The position numbers and the translations under genes were made by a program. 64,000 nt of DNA from Roridomyces roridus. Lineage: Eukaryota > Basidiomycota > Agaricomycetes > Agaricales > Mycenaceae. Positions within the stretch are counted from its first letter, which is position 1; the number at the start of each line of letters is the position of its first letter. Where the stretch lies: positions 496,001-560,000 of the forward strand of contig JARKIF010000015.1 in the NCBI GenBank assembly GCA_029378245.1. Direction: 5' to 3'. Below the pieces are notes generated by a model. That model saw only the letters and a list, made by a program, of their open reading frames with translations, did not search any database and had not been told where the DNA came from. Positions 21,801-33,696 of this stretch are shown here, piece after piece.

Positions 21801-24800
21801 AAGTCACGGTGAAATGCTATGTCAGTGTATCTACTATCAATTTTGGAAGAAATGAAAAATGTGTACGCCGGACCTGTGGAGACCTCAGATTCGATGTTGA
21901 AATCCGCGGCAGGGGCCCGATACCAAGACCGTACGCAAGCTGCCGGGACTATGGGGGTCGGCACACCGGGCCTGCGTAAAGTGAGCAAAGAGACGACCGA
22001 AGGAGAAGATGGTGACGACACTACGAATCGACGGGTCACCAGTGAGAGACTATGAGAGAAGAACAGCGCGGAGACACACGAAGAGACCTGTATCCGAGTG
22101 TTGTGGATAACATTACTGCGTGGAATTTCAATACACCCCCTCTCGTCGTTCCGTCGTTCAGGTCTTCCGGTTTTGGTGCAACGCCTTCATGCTCGTTGGG
22201 GACGAGGAGGACGAGGCTTAGAAGCAGGGTAATAAACAAAGGATGCCGGAGAATAGCTGAAAAAGTGGATTCAAGCGTTGACGACTCGACCAGATGGATG
22301 TATGAGACAAGCCATAGATGATTACATAACTCATCATCTCGGATCAATGTCTCTCTCCTCTTGCCACCATCACCAAACAGACCCCTCGTCCTGTCCCCGC
22401 GCTCACGCTCTCAAGACGACGCCGGCGGCCGCAGATGCTCTCAACCGACCGGCCGACGCCCGCTTGCGGCACAAGTACCGAGAATCGTACGCTTGCGGCC
22501 CGGCCCCACTGCGCCCGAAACCTGGACTGTTTCTGGGTAGATCCAGTGGAACAGTGGAAAGCGGTGCGCGACCCTCAACTATCTCCTCCGAGTTGTCATC
22601 TCAAGCCAAAGCACCCCGAAGACGTTTTACTACACCGGCTTCCGCGCGGAGCTTTTAGGATGGGAATCTACAGCGTCCGCATCCGTAGTGGCAGTGCAGT
22701 GCGTAAGGCACTCTTCTCCCCGGCCTGACAGATACCCACTACTCCTATAGTACCCCATGGTAACGCACCCACTTCTCCTGCTCCGTTCTCGCACGCATGG
22801 ACGGGTTGGGCTCCAAGTATCGACTGAAGGGACGCGAAGCAAGGGAGAAGTGGAACCACGTGAGTTGTGGACTCTTCGTTAGTACTACTCTGCGGCGACA
22901 CTGATGAAACGCGAGCTCGGGTGGGTTTGTGTGGGAATTCATGGCTGCGTCGTTCCTCCACGAATATATGATGAAAGCACTCTCGTTGCTGGACTCTCAA
23001 CCAGTGCCTTCACTCCTTTCCTTTCTACCATCCGTTGCCCTACCTGTCTTCCATCGCCGAACGATCCAATGCGCTCGCGCTTTGGGGTACACCCTCCGAT
23101 GCGTCCTCGGGACCCAGGTTGTGCCAATGAATGATCGGGACGGTCCGCCTTCTAGTCCTGAGGGAATCAAGTATAATATGCGCACAACTCAACGCTGATG
23201 CGGAACTCAGCAAGGACGCGACCATGGTCATCATATCAATATCGCGGGTTGGGCCGGTCCGTTTTAATACTGGGTGGAGTCGCTGTCAGGTGCGTGGAGT
23301 GTATTGAGCGTGCCGAATTTCATCGGGACAACAGGGTTCAAGCGATGCGGGAAAAACCTCAAGCGATGCGGGAAATACCATACACACGTATGAACAAAAC
23401 ACTTGTGGCATTCATCTCAGCTGCTAATTACATAGGTCTAGAGCTGGCGCTGGGTGAGTTTCGGAGGTCCGAGACAAGAGATAAGAATAGGTATGCTTCA
23501 GGATACGACAACTCTCGTCGGCGACTGTCGACTTACGGCAGACCAGGGATGTTTTCTATTCAAACTCAATGGAATGCCGCTGAATTATTGCAGTGTACAG
23601 CGGGGAAGTTACTCGACATGCCCTCATACGAGTCTCTATATGGTAAGACCGCTTTTCGCTGCGGGGACCTCGGCACTGCTTTAGTTTCGAGGACCATTTA
23701 TTGACCGAGGTGCACTGGAATACTTATTCATCTTTCGTCCACTTCTTTTCCACTTTTGCTTCTTTTCTCCCTTCTCTTCTTTTCACTTCTCCATGCCGCC
23801 AGGACCGTTACTTACAGATACCCCGGTGGTCAGACGCAGAGCCCTCCCCACACCTCCTTCTGTTCCAAATCTCAACCCACATCGGCGTACTCCACCCCGA
23901 CCTCTCCCTTGCCCTCCTGGGCCAACATCAGCCCCGCCCTCGCATTCGACGTTCTACCCAGTGGTCCATGACGACTCGTGGGCCAAATCAACGCCACACT
24001 CCGCGCCCCCGGGTGCGACAGCTTACCCGATGCCACATTGCGGAGCGGGGGGCCCAGATGCGGAGTCCGAGAATGAGGAATTCCACCTCCTCGAACTCGA
24101 TCTGGTGTTCAAAGCGGACGGCAGAGACAGACGCCGAAACCCTGTCGACGCCTACACGGATGATCGGCGTTTTACCCAAACGCCAATCTCGTGGAGTCCT
24201 CCTAGGCCTTACCATGGCCGGGCCCACTTCGCTTGCTTCTAGCAACGGTAGCGGAAGGCTGCAACGACGTAAGCGGATCGTCCCGCGCCGCCGTTTTGGA
24301 TTGCCATCGCCGCGGCACCAGAGCCAAACAACGACGTGCAGTCCGACGTCGCCGATCACACACCGCAAGTCGCTCAGAGTGGATGTGTTCTCGCCCACGC
24401 CTAGACGCTACGACGTCCCGGCAAGGTTCTCACGAAGATGGATATGCGTCAAGGGATCTCGACAGTTCGTTGTACGAGATGGAGAGGAGAGTTTTGCGGA
24501 GGTGTTGCGCGTACTGAGGGCACTGTAGATGGTTTGCTTGTTCCGTGTTGCTTTGTCTTTAATTTATCCTAATATCTAGTCGGTGAGATTCGAGTACTTC
24601 GAGCAGGAGCACAGACTGTAAGAAGAACTTTCGCTCGCACTGACTGCAAAATCGGATAGCCGTCCGTCCTGGAGCAAAGACACCAACGCTCATTCCATCT
24701 TCTACGTCTGGGTCAACTTGTCACCCGCAGCGGGGAATGTGGTGGCTGGCAACCAAGAAATTGCACCGATTGCCGACATCCATACATTTGCCATTTTATC

Positions 24801-24889
24801 GTACATATGGCGCACGCACCCGAGCTATCAGCCTGGTTTCAGTACCAACGAACCCGCTCACCTCCCTCTCCTCTGAGGAGAGAGACTCC
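21801..24889. other. 3.1 kb without a firm gene
   Basis: Contains several 80-150 codon open frames on both strands. The only one with some protein character is 23793-24242 plus (MPPGPLLTDTPVVRRRALPT, proline-rich, then an acidic ESENEEFHLLELDLVF segment), listed separately. A direct repeat of CAAGCGATGCGGGAAA lies at 23339 and 23360. Nothing else is supported. Confidence 0.3.
23793..24242 (+). CDS. possible proline-rich protein, unrecognised
   Basis: A 149-codon frame with ATG. Its first half is proline-rich and probably disordered, its middle has an acidic hydrophobic stretch (ENEEFHLLELDLVFKADGRD). No family is recognised, no intron is clearly used, and the overlapping frame 23701-24528 is also open. 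The evidence is composition only. Confidence 0.25.
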   Translation: MPPGPLLTDTPVVRRRALPTPPSVPNLNPHRRTPPRPLPCPPGPTSAPPSHSTFYPVVHDDSWAKSTPHSAPPGATAYPMPHCGAGGPDAESENEEFHLLELDLVFKADGRDRRRNPVDAYTDDRRFTQTPISWSPPRPYHGRAHFACF

Positions 24890-26342
24890 TCACTCCTCTC
24901 CTCCACGATCATCCAACACCCGACTCAACACCTCCCCAATATACCCCGTCCACGCTACAGGCCAGGTTTCCGGCTGATTCGCCAGGAACGCACCCACGGC
25001 CTCCCCGTCATCACGCAAAGTAGTATGCCCAAACACACGTGGCGCGTCGGAAACGCGCTCAAGGACGAGGCCTAGGCGCGTCTTGCCTACTTCTTCAGAC
25101 ACTTGCGACTCAGACATCTCGACATTTGACGGCAATTTCTTCGCGGCGTGATGTAAAACCTCTACGATGTATCGCAGGAACGCATGCTCCGACTCGTCGT
25201 CACGGACCCAAGGCCGCAGTGCGTCCACATCGTCTGCAAGTGTGGTCGTCGTGCCGAATGGACGCGGAGGGCCTGGGCCGAGGGTGAAGGACATGAGGAG
25301 GTGAGAGCCGAGGATGCGCGGCGCGCCAACGGCTGCGTGAATGTCTGCTGCAATTGGGAGGTGTTCGAGATCAGATTTTGCTCCAGTTAACGGAGGTTTC
25401 GATTTTGGGTCGGCAATTTTACTACTGCGCGGCTCTGGGCTTTGGATTTACCCTTCGCTCGAGTGGGTGCCTCGGTTTCGCCTTGGTGACTGCTCGCGAG
25501 AGTAACACCAAGAGCGGTGGACGGAGATGAAAGTGTGGTCGACTCCGGTGCGACTTCATCGACGGTTCTGTGGCTGCCGTCCAGCAGGGCCGGGAGATCG
25601 GCGGGGAGTGTGGATGTAGATGTAGCGAGATGGGTAGTGTGATTCGAAAGGGACGAATGCAGAGGTGATACGTGAGTCTGTCCGGTCCATCGCACAGTAT
25701 TCGCGCGAGCCTTGGGATAATGCTCTGGCAGGGTGCATGAGCGGGGCACGAGGGGTGGAGTGGGGGGTATGGAATTTGATGGTTTATCCTGTGAAGTCTG
25801 CTCTGCGCACCGTCAGTTTCGCCACGACAAGAGGGAAGACAACAAGCCACACGAGACGCACCGCATCCAGACTCCGTCTCAGCCACCTCGTGAGTGCTCG
25901 CACTCGCATTTAATCCAAAGACCCGCTGACTAAAGGGCACGTAGCTTGCGTTAAAGATGGGAGGTACGCCACTCTCATTCGGTGCCCGCAGACACAATGG
26001 CGTCAGCATAGGCACGTGTGGCATTATCTGCTGCGGAGACGGCGCGTGGGAGGGAAGATTTGCAGTGTCAGGGATATCCACGCCGTTGTCTCGATGTCGT
26101 TTGACGCAGTCGTCGTTCGTCTCTGAATCGCTGGCCACAGGTGGCGCCTTGCGCTTCCTCGCACTATCACTGGAGCAACTGCCACCGGGTGCATCGCACT
26201 CCTCCACGGATGTGGCCACGGGAACCGTTTTGCGATTCAGAGATCTACGGACGAGAGTTTTGAGACGCTTGGCGGAGAGAGGTACGGGATTCAGATTCGT
26301 CCTCATTGGCCATGGGGTGGCTGGAGGAGGGAGAGGATTCAT
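24890..26342 (-). CDS. unrecognised multi-exon protein
   Basis: I do not recognise this gene. The N-terminal exon from ATG 26342 (MNPLPPPATPWPMRTNLNPV) is basic (SAKRLKTLVRRSLNRK), then acidic/serine-rich, and contains RKRKAPP and VKRHRD, possible nuclear signals. After frame changes that imply at least two introns (about 25940-25750 and near 25420), a middle S/T-rich part runs to KGKSKAQSRAVVK. The C-terminal exon is continuous to a stop at 24890 and looks folded: LEHLPIAADIHAAVGAPRIL, then LADDVDALRPWV, HAFLRYIVEVLHHAAKKLPS, VGKTRLGLVLERVSDAP, and a final GYIGEVLSRVLDD. Exon ends in the middle are approximate. A nuclear protein is a guess. Confidence 0.5.
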
Positions 26343-26512
26343 CTCGTTCAGAGGGGAGGGATTGACGGCGATCGACACGAGTGAAGAGTTAGAGGCAGAG
26401 TTGCAGGCTCAGACCGGCTTTGAAGACATGCGGGGAGACGGAAAAGATGATTTGAAACTCCGCCCGTGACATGATCGACACGTGGTCAGTTTGGTGCATC
26501 ACCTGATGTTTC

Positions 26513-26684
26513 CAGCTAACTGCAAAACTCTGGAGCACATCAAAAAAAAGTTTACAGACGATTATGACGCCGACTTTCCTAATGAAGGTCGCGCTGCACA
26601 GTGGTAGCCACTGAGCGTTGGCCGAGAGCTGTCAAACTCTGAGTGAAATATTTTCGACGTGCTCCAGAGTTTTGCAGTTAGCTG
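26513..26684. mobile_element. 172 bp TIR element (MITE-like)
   Basis: The outer 26 bp at 26513-26538 (starting CAGCTAACTGCAAAACTC) are perfectly repeated in inverted orientation at 26659-26684. The inside has no coding capacity. TC flanks both ends, too short to assign a superfamily. Confidence 0.75.
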
Positions 26685-26965
26685 TCAAGTTTTAAGCCGT
26701 GTGTTGCGATATAGGCACTGTGTGTTCTTCTACCTCAAATCGTCCTTCCCGCCGCTGATTTATAGCTGATTCGATACCAATTCGATACATGCAGGCTCAG
26801 TACAGTCCGGGACATCCTCGGCATCCGCTCGGCAGCCTCGGCATCACGATTAACATTCACCAACCAAAGAGGTACGCTAAGAAGATTGAGACGAAGCATG
26901 TAATATATCTATTTCACCGCACGCGTCCGCCCAGCAGTCGCATTCAGCCTCGGACGCTCCAGTGT

Positions 26966-27549
26966 TCACCGACTCCTCTTCACGCTGGAACGATCAGACA
27001 ACACTCCGGCATACATCAGCACCTCCCGCTCCTGCGACGAAGACTGGCATGACCGTCAAAAAACATGTAAACTCACAAAAAAGTCCAAGCCATGCAACTC
27101 ACCTGACAGAAAGAATCAATCGCCGCCGCCGCATCGCCCTTCAAACCCATCCGTTCCTTCACCCGTTGACCACACACTGCGAGCTCAGTCATGCGCTCAG
27201 AAGTATCGACCGTCTCATAATGATGATGGTGATGTGTCTCTCCCATGTGCATGGTTCCAATCGTAGGGGCATTTAGGACTTGCTTGACTGGCGCCCAGAA
27301 TTGAAGTCCCCCAGTAGAATCGTGATGCGATGTTACGCCGCCAGAAGCGCCCTCCGTTTTGATTTGGACTTGATAGATCGTGTCTCCGGGTCCCATGTTG
27401 AGGTTTTCTGATGTGTTTCCGTGGCCGTTTCGGGAGCCTGCCTGACCCGAGTTGGAGCTTGAAGGGCCCCGCCGCTGCACGGCGAGCTGCCTGGTCTCAG
27501 GCATCCCGAGAGCAAGGAGATTCCACGCTTGGTTGATGAGTTTCGCCAT
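26966..27549 (-). CDS. cluster gene 1: short protein with the GPVK...H-rich-Y motif
   Basis: Exons 27549-27103 and 27031-26966 join in phase 0 across a 71 bp GT-AG intron to give 170 residues; an additional 5' exon is possible because the frame stays open to about 27633. Residues 1-27 (MAKLINQAWNLLALGMPETR) are helical and hydrophobic, followed by an S/G/N-rich linker. Residues 83-111 carry the motif shared with the next three genes: LQFWAPVKQVLNAPTIG then TMHMGETHHHHHY. Unlike the relatives, about 60 helical residues follow it (ERMTELAVCGQRVKERMGLK), so the motif is internal here. Function unknown; see the cluster finding. Confidence 0.65.
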
Positions 27550-27653
27550 TTCTGGGCCGTATTCTTCAGAATTCGATGAGCTCAGGATGTTCAATAGAGA
27601 CGGTGAACTGTACTTTGCCAAAATCCAGCCTGGGATTGATCAGTTGAAAAAAA

Positions 27654-28878
27654 TCATTCACTTGTGAACCTAGACCGTACAGGCAGATCTTGGGCGAAAG
27701 CATCGCCGTTTTCTGGCATGGAATGGGACGGCATGGAGCTTGAAGAGTTTGAAGACGGCAACTGGCAGCGATGGGCGTACATACTTATAAGGGCCTCCGA
27801 AAAGCAGGATATTTTGAGCTGAACGGTGGCGTCCGAATGGACATTCGGGAACCCTGGAGTTGAATACGTTGCCAGCCTTCCATGACATTCATTGCGATCC
27901 AGCTGTCTACGAAAGTGGCTCAATTTGGAATTTTCTCAGGCTGAATGGGGGAGACATTTATTGGATGGCGGCTTTTGTGGCTTTTGTATTCAAGTGTCTC
28001 GGGAGCTCATCTGGGTTCTCGTTTGCGCGGGCTCAGAGCGACGCCTGGTGCCGATGAGAGTCTCGTCCAGCTGCTAGTACTTCTGGGCATCCGCGATGTA
28101 ACCCACTCTCGGGGTCTGCTCGGGGAGGAAACTCCAGTGTAGGCCATGTCCTACACCAGCATCACGGACGAGTCAGAGCACAGCTATCGGAGATGCGGAG
28201 TCCCAACCTTAATCGAGTCCACCGCCTCCGCCGATCTCCGTTGATGTTCTCTCGCGGAAATAGTAAGATTGGAAGTTAGACGCGCCGTCGGTGCCAGTCA
28301 CAAGCTACGTCAGAGTCATAAGCTAATTAATCTACTGAAGAGTTGGATGCCGAGCTGTTCCAGAAAAATGCATGGCGCGCGAATGGATGTTGACGCGAAT
28401 GGATGTTGACGCGAATGGATGTTGACGCGAATGGATGTTGAACTTCGACTGTATGTACAGCAAGAAGGCACCCGACACTGATCCGATTGGTCGATCATCA
28501 ATCCATGATGGAGCAATAAACCCGTCGATCATGACTCTGCTTCTGTCAAGTTGAATGACCGAAGAACAGAAGAATAGAAACCATATTACCCAGGTTCGGG
28601 AATAGGTGTAGTTGGAGCTTGGAGAGGACCCGGGTGGCATAGAACCTTAGCCGCGGCGGAAGTTGAAACGAGTGGGCGGAGTGCAATACAACCTGCCCAT
28701 TTACCATGCCATAGTAAGTATTGACACTCATGGTTTCACTCCGGAATATTCCAATGAGCACAAATTAGTGCGGGTGGAATTATTTTCGATTCCCTGCTTC
28801 AAATTGACACCAACATTTCGCGGACGTGTACTAGCTACCATCAATTGCACTGCGGAGAACATCGGCAAGTCAAGTTCA
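27654..28878. other. spacer between cluster genes 1 and 2
   Basis: A minus frame at 27923-27654 (MSHFRRQLDRNECHGRLATY) might be a 5' exon of cluster gene 1, but I could not find a donor that restores the frame. The rest shows only a 16 bp tandem repeat (listed separately). Confidence 0.3.
28379..28442. repeat. four tandem copies of a 16 bp unit
   Basis: GCGAATGGATGTTGAC is repeated four times head to tail, the last copy slightly changed. It is a minisatellite in intergenic DNA. Confidence 0.85.
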
Positions 28879-29589
28879 TCAAGGCATCTGATCTGGATGT
28901 GTTCCGCGACGCCTGGGATCACTGATATAATGATGATGGTGATGAACGGCATTCTCGTCCCCTAGATTTAAGGTCTCGATGGTTCCGCCATTCATAACCT
29001 GTCGAACGGGCCCAAAGAATTGCATCGAGGTTAGATATTCGCTGTGGTAATTCCTTCCCGCTGCGCTCGGGTCATACGGCGAATAAGCCGGCGGAGCTGC
29101 GATAATTTGCTCGTTTCTGCTATCGACCGACGGCGATCGGGTCCTCCCCGAGTCCAGCGACACTGAGTTCCTCTGGATGAATCATCTGAAGGGATAGCGA
29201 TGACTCGTACCTGAAGTTGCCTCCGAGTCCTGTTCATTCGCAGCTCCTACATTAGACGAGTTGGTACCGACATGGAGGAGCCCTTCGGGCGATGATTCCG
29301 CGGTGGAAGAGGAAGTATCCAGAGCGACCGGGCCCAAAAATGGAGATGAGGTGCTAGCAGGATCTTCCCCCGTCGCCTCCTGGACCAGGTCTGGATCTGC
29401 TGTACTCGTATTCGTCGGCGGTGATGCTTCTGACATTTGGCGCTCATACCATGAGGACTCCGTCTCTTGAGGGGAATTAGACGTCAGTTGCTGTTGCATC
29501 AAGAAGGACTCCATTCTTACGGCGCGCAGGTGCAGTTCCGGGAACAACCAGACGAGGCCAGCACGAAGTCGCGATAGCAGTCGCTGCAT
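28879..29589 (-). CDS. cluster gene 2: helical N-terminus, disordered linker, C-terminal GPVR...HHHHHY motif
   Basis: Exons 29589-29211 and 29162-28879 join in phase across a 48 bp intron (29210-29163) into 220 residues. The N-terminus (MQRLLSRLRAGLVWLFPELH, LRAVRMESFL) is an amphipathic hydrophobic helix. Residues 31-167 are S/T/P/E-rich and likely disordered. Residues 174-205 hold the shared motif: QFFGPVRQVMNGGTIETL, NLGDEN, then five histidines and a tyrosine. An upstream ATG at 29694 in the same frame would add 35 residues. It lies divergently from cluster gene 3. The predicted strand-turn-strand motif after a disordered linker resembles known fungal amyloid-signalling layouts; this is inference. 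Confidence 0.7.
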
Positions 29590-30666
29590 GGGTGGAAGCA
29601 GAAAGAGTGGGCATTTCCCGGGAACGGTTTGATAAATGAATTTTGAGCACGAGGTTACCGCGAGGCCTCTCCAAGCTTCATGCCTATCAGGCATTGAAGA
29701 TGCTATCGCTATCTGAGTACCTGAGACGAATGGAGGTGGAAATTTCAAGCCTTGATAGTATCATACTGACTCAGAGGCCCAACGTTCGCGACAGGGTCTC
29801 CGTCTTACATGTCTACCATGAGGTCCCTAAGAATAATCATAGCGCCCCGAATCAAACCAGATGTCACGTACCCGTGGCCCGTCGTCTAAAAAGAAACACA
29901 GGTGCGCCCTTCATCCGTGGCAGATGTCATTTTTGGCTGCATCTCATTCACACTCTGCCCGGGTGCACTAGTATTTACTCACAGCGACCACGTTGCCCGA
30001 ATGACCAGGATGACAGGCCTTGTGTGTCGGACCCTGGCTGACCATTAGCGGGACAATATCATCCTTCGGACCATAGTCGTGGCTACCCAACCGTAGCCGG
30101 GCGTTTGCCTGTCCGGGCATCAGTGATCGGGGCGGGATCCGTGTATTTAATCAGCAACGATCAATTTTCTGCAGCCAAAAAAGTGTCCCGGCCTGTCGTC
30201 GCACGGCCTGTTTCGTTCTCTCTTCGTGAGAGGGAAAAAAAAAATCAGAATCCCAAGATAGGCCTAGGGTCTAGCCAGACTCGCGCACCAAGGTGCGGGA
30301 TTAATTTTCAGTTGCATATCAAGAATCCTCCGCCGGGTGGTTGGAATTGTTGTAGCCAGAAGACTCCTCCCTCATCCGATCTGTCTTCCAAACAGCTGAA
30401 TCTTACTTTCACGCGTGTGCTGCGTGCTGTACCACACCTAGCGAGGATTTAGAACTGATGCGAACGACGAGCACGGCCTTTCGGCGTTCATTAGCGCCGT
30501 TCATTAGCGCCTTCTTCTGTTGATGAGTATCGCGGGAGAACTTTTTTCACAGCTTTATCTCTTCCTTTCATCCGCTCAAAACACCTCAAGTCGGAGGTCG
30601 GCCTGGGACCTTGCAGACTCACCCACTCCCTTTAAACGCCCCACTCGACTCCAAGCTCACTCGGGC
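29590..30666. other. divergent spacer between cluster genes 2 and 3
   Basis: About 1 kb without a supported gene; likely holds both divergent promoters. A CGTTCATTAGCGC unit is repeated in tandem at about 30484 and 30498. Confidence 0.4.
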
Positions 30667-31585
30667 ATGATCTGGAAGCCACAACTGCCTCTATTCCTGC
30701 AATGGTTTCTGCTGCACGTGGAGCCCGTATGACCCACCTTCCTTGAGATGCAGATAACTCGGGCTCATCTATATTTCCCTTCAGCGGCTCTCGACTCACA
30801 ACTCCAATCATCCTGCTCAAGTAGTGGATGTGCCTGCAGTCGACGAACGCCGAGCAATGGATGGCGCCGACGCGTCGGAGGCTGACCTCACACGCACGTC
30901 TTCGCAGAGCCCACAGCCTGTCACTGGCCAGGCGGTGCACACACCTTCTCTCACCATAAACACCCTGGAATATGCGGACCAACGGAGAGAGACCCCGCAT
31001 GCGGCCAGCAGTGCTCTTGCCACAGCCGCCAACGATAGCACCGTCGCACAAAATCAGATTGTCCCCGAGGTCGCGGACACAGGCAGCAGCCCAGCCACAT
31101 CGATTCAGTCCACGGTGCGTACGACTCGTAGCGCGATGCCCTTCAATTGCGAATTGATTTAAAGCAGCCAAGGACCGATACGGCGGTTTCACAACCACAA
31201 GAGTCCGTGGCAAGTCTGGCTGTCTCGCCGGATCAGATACCCCAGTCGCAGGTTGGTGAAAGATCTCAACGCCGCCCGGACTCTGAATGATACTCTCGCA
31301 CAGCTGCCGACTTCCTCCGCGCCGCCTCCCCCGCCATCACAGCATCATCATCAGTCGGGAGCGCATCACAATCCCCCGCCGGCGAACCCTGCCACACCTC
31401 CCCCGAATGCTCCAGGCTCCGCAGCCGGCATCCACCCTGGCTACGGCTACGGGACTTGGGTCCCCCCATCCCCTCAATATTTTCATGGACCTGTCAAAAC
31501 GGTGTTGAACGGCGCTCATATTGATAGACTAGATATGGGATCAGATACGCACCATCATTATAATGGTCAAGTACGACACCAGTAG
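30667..31585 (+). CDS. cluster gene 3: short hydrophobic N-terminus and C-terminal GPVK...HHHY motif
   Basis: Four exons (30667-30726, 30785-31114, 31168-31251, 31304-31585) join with all introns in phase 0 and of 52-58 bp, giving 251 residues. The first 20 residues (MIWKPQLPLFLQWFLLHVEP) form a hydrophobic helix, comparable with the N-terminus of cluster gene 2. Residues 21-205 are S/T/P/Q-rich, with a poly-proline and QHHHQ patch at about 165-175. The C-terminal motif at 217-245 reads QYFHGPVKTVLNGAHIDRL, DMGSDT, HHHYNG. The perfect phasing over four exons supports a real gene. A single-pass membrane or pore-forming helix is possible, but there is no signal-peptide cleavage pattern. Confidence 0.72.
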
Positions 31586-32190
31586 AATCATGCATTGTCG
31601 ATATCGTTAGAGTATTTGCGGACTCGGACTTTACAGTACTTTCTCCAGCCAACAATTGACTGTCAATCAAGGACGGCTTGATCGCCGTCCTGCCTTACGT
31701 ACAACTTCACACATTTTCTGTGGCTCATGAAATACGGGACGGCCGTGAGCCAGTGCAGCACTCGATGACCTGAGACTAAAACTGGTCGGGACATTACAGG
31801 ATTTACTCTGGGAGACCGAGTGATCAGAAATCAGAGATGATGGGGTGAGGGCGTAGTTGACTTCTTTGCCATTTGGGATCCACGTAAGTACATAGATCGG
31901 GCAAAGGTTGGTTCGAATCCGTGGTTTGTTCACTTGCAACTCAGATGCCCATGTGAAGATGGGGAGCTCCCCTGCACGCGTGCCGCGAGTGCCATGCGGC
32001 ATCAACGTTTCAACAACCATCCTGGCGGACGAGTACTGCACGACTAACGAAACTTTGTCTATTCCGCGGCTTTCAGAGGTCCAGAATAGGTCAACCAAGC
32101 TCCAATAAAACGTGCTCGACCAGCATGCATCCGCGAGTCTCCTTATAATAATAACTGGCTGGCTGGCAGCTGCATTACTCTTGTCCTACC
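31586..32190. other. spacer between cluster genes 3 and 4
   Basis: No supported gene. Minus frames here lack protein character. Presumably it contains the terminator of gene 3 and the promoter of gene 4. Confidence 0.35.
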
Positions 32191-33696
32191 ATGGCCCTCT
32201 CCAAGCGCTCTGCGAATTCGAATTCCTCACTGGAGTTACTGGCAGCGACCAGACCTTGGATAGCCCTCCTTGGCAACGCCACCTCCCCCATTCCCTACGC
32301 AAACTGGTTGATTCTGCTGGGCATCTCAATCATTGACGCGATAGAGGTGCGGATCCGTTAGTTTTGATTCGATTCGGCACCCTGAAGCGGGCTCTTTGGT
32401 AGAGAGTAAAAAGAAACAAAGAGGCATTCGAGGAACTTGCCAGGGATGCCAACGATCTCGTTCGCGCCGTCGTCGATTCGCAGCGTCCGCTCGCCGCGGA
32501 CATGGTTCAGAAAATGCAGAATTTGCTCACGTATGTGCCACCGTCGAGCTTTCCTCATTGACTGACTCCATCTCACCAGATTGTTGTACGACATTCACGA
32601 TTTCGCATCGACTGCAGCGTCGCGTGGACGAAGTCACCGTATTCTTTGGTTTGCCGCGGACGAACAGAAGATTCCGCATTTTCGAGCGCGCATAAGCCAC
32701 GAGTTGGACGTTCTCGGGGTGCGTGAATTTAAACATTTATCACGAACCGAAGACTGACTGACTTTGTTAAAGCTGAAAGCTCATATCGACGTGAATGAGG
32801 GGATGACTGCGATCCGACAGGAAATCAGAGTCGGAAACGAGGGCATCGCGAGTATGAGGGAGGAACTGCGCAGGCTGCCGGAGCAAATTCAGGCTGTCGA
32901 TCAGTCTGGTGCCCCTCCCTCTATGCATTCCACGCCAGCTTCAGCCTCAGCGCCATCCAACCCACCCTCTACGACTTCCGGTACTCCATCCAGCCACACG
33001 CCCTTCGAGACGCCACGTTCGTCGCTGGATGAAAGTACGTCAGAGACGACCTACCATTCATTTAGTCCTACACCCGATCCTGTCCAATCTGGCACTACCC
33101 CAGTTGCTGAGCAAAGTCCTCATCCGACTGAGGCCAATGTGAAGCCCACTCCACAGCTGCCGGAGGAATACGTCCCCCAGATGTTTCGGCGGAGAGAGCC
33201 ACAGCCCGAAGCTCGCCCGTCACCGTCGACTCCATCGCCTGGTGCTATGGCGCACGAGGATAATCCTCTGCCGCCACCCTTCCAGCTTCGACCTGAGCGT
33301 GAGTACTCACCTCAGCGCGGATACACGGCAGAAACCAATTCTTACATCCGCCCCTTCCCACCGAGGTCTCCTCCGCCCGACCACGAGCGCAGATACCCCA
33401 CGGCGCCGGGGACGGCGGACTATCACCCGTACGGCAACGGTCCTTCCCCGCAGTCGCCTCGCGATTACGAATACGATGATTACCGTGCCGGGCCATCTGC
33501 GCATGTGCAGCCCCCGCCGCACTACGGCGTATCACAGTATCGTCCTCTCCCACCAATGTCACCTCCTTCAGGAGCCACGCAGTATTTCGGCGCCGTCAAA
33601 GGAATTTTCAATGGAAATATTGGTCAGGTGGTGGGAGGGAATGATCAACACACGTATCATTATGGTGCCGCAGATCAGAGATGGGCGGGATATTGA
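32191..33696 (+). CDS. cluster gene 4: HeLo-like/MLKL-type helical domain, disordered linker, C-terminal motif
   Basis: Exons 32191-32346, 32403-32530, 32580-32718 and 32773-33696 join with consistent phases (introns 49-56 bp) into 448 residues. Residues about 35-175 are helical: LGISIIDAIERVKRNKEAFE, LARDANDLVRAVVDSQRP, QNLLTLLYDIHDFASTAASR, then the ISHELDVLGLKAHIDVNEGM block and REELRRLP. This is the layout of agaric proteins annotated as MLKL N-terminal or HeLo-like domains, four-helix bundles that attack membranes in regulated cell death. Residues about 180-405 are P/S/T-rich and disordered. The tail 412-438 (YFGAVKGIFNGNIGQVVGGN, DQHTYHY) is the motif shared with genes 1-3. Effector domain, flexible linker and assembly motif is the known design of fungal prion-triggered pore formers; assigning it here is inference. 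Confidence 0.78.

Noticed and set aside
23701..24528. 275-codon plus frame as a gene
   Set aside because: Composition is arginine/proline scramble without family signal, and another frame of the same strand is equally open.
28379..28442. CRISPR-like array
   Set aside because: The units are contiguous 16-mers without spacers, in a eukaryote; it is a minisatellite.
30632..31213. 193-codon minus frame over cluster gene 3
   Set aside because: Overlaps four phase-consistent plus exons and has no domain signal.
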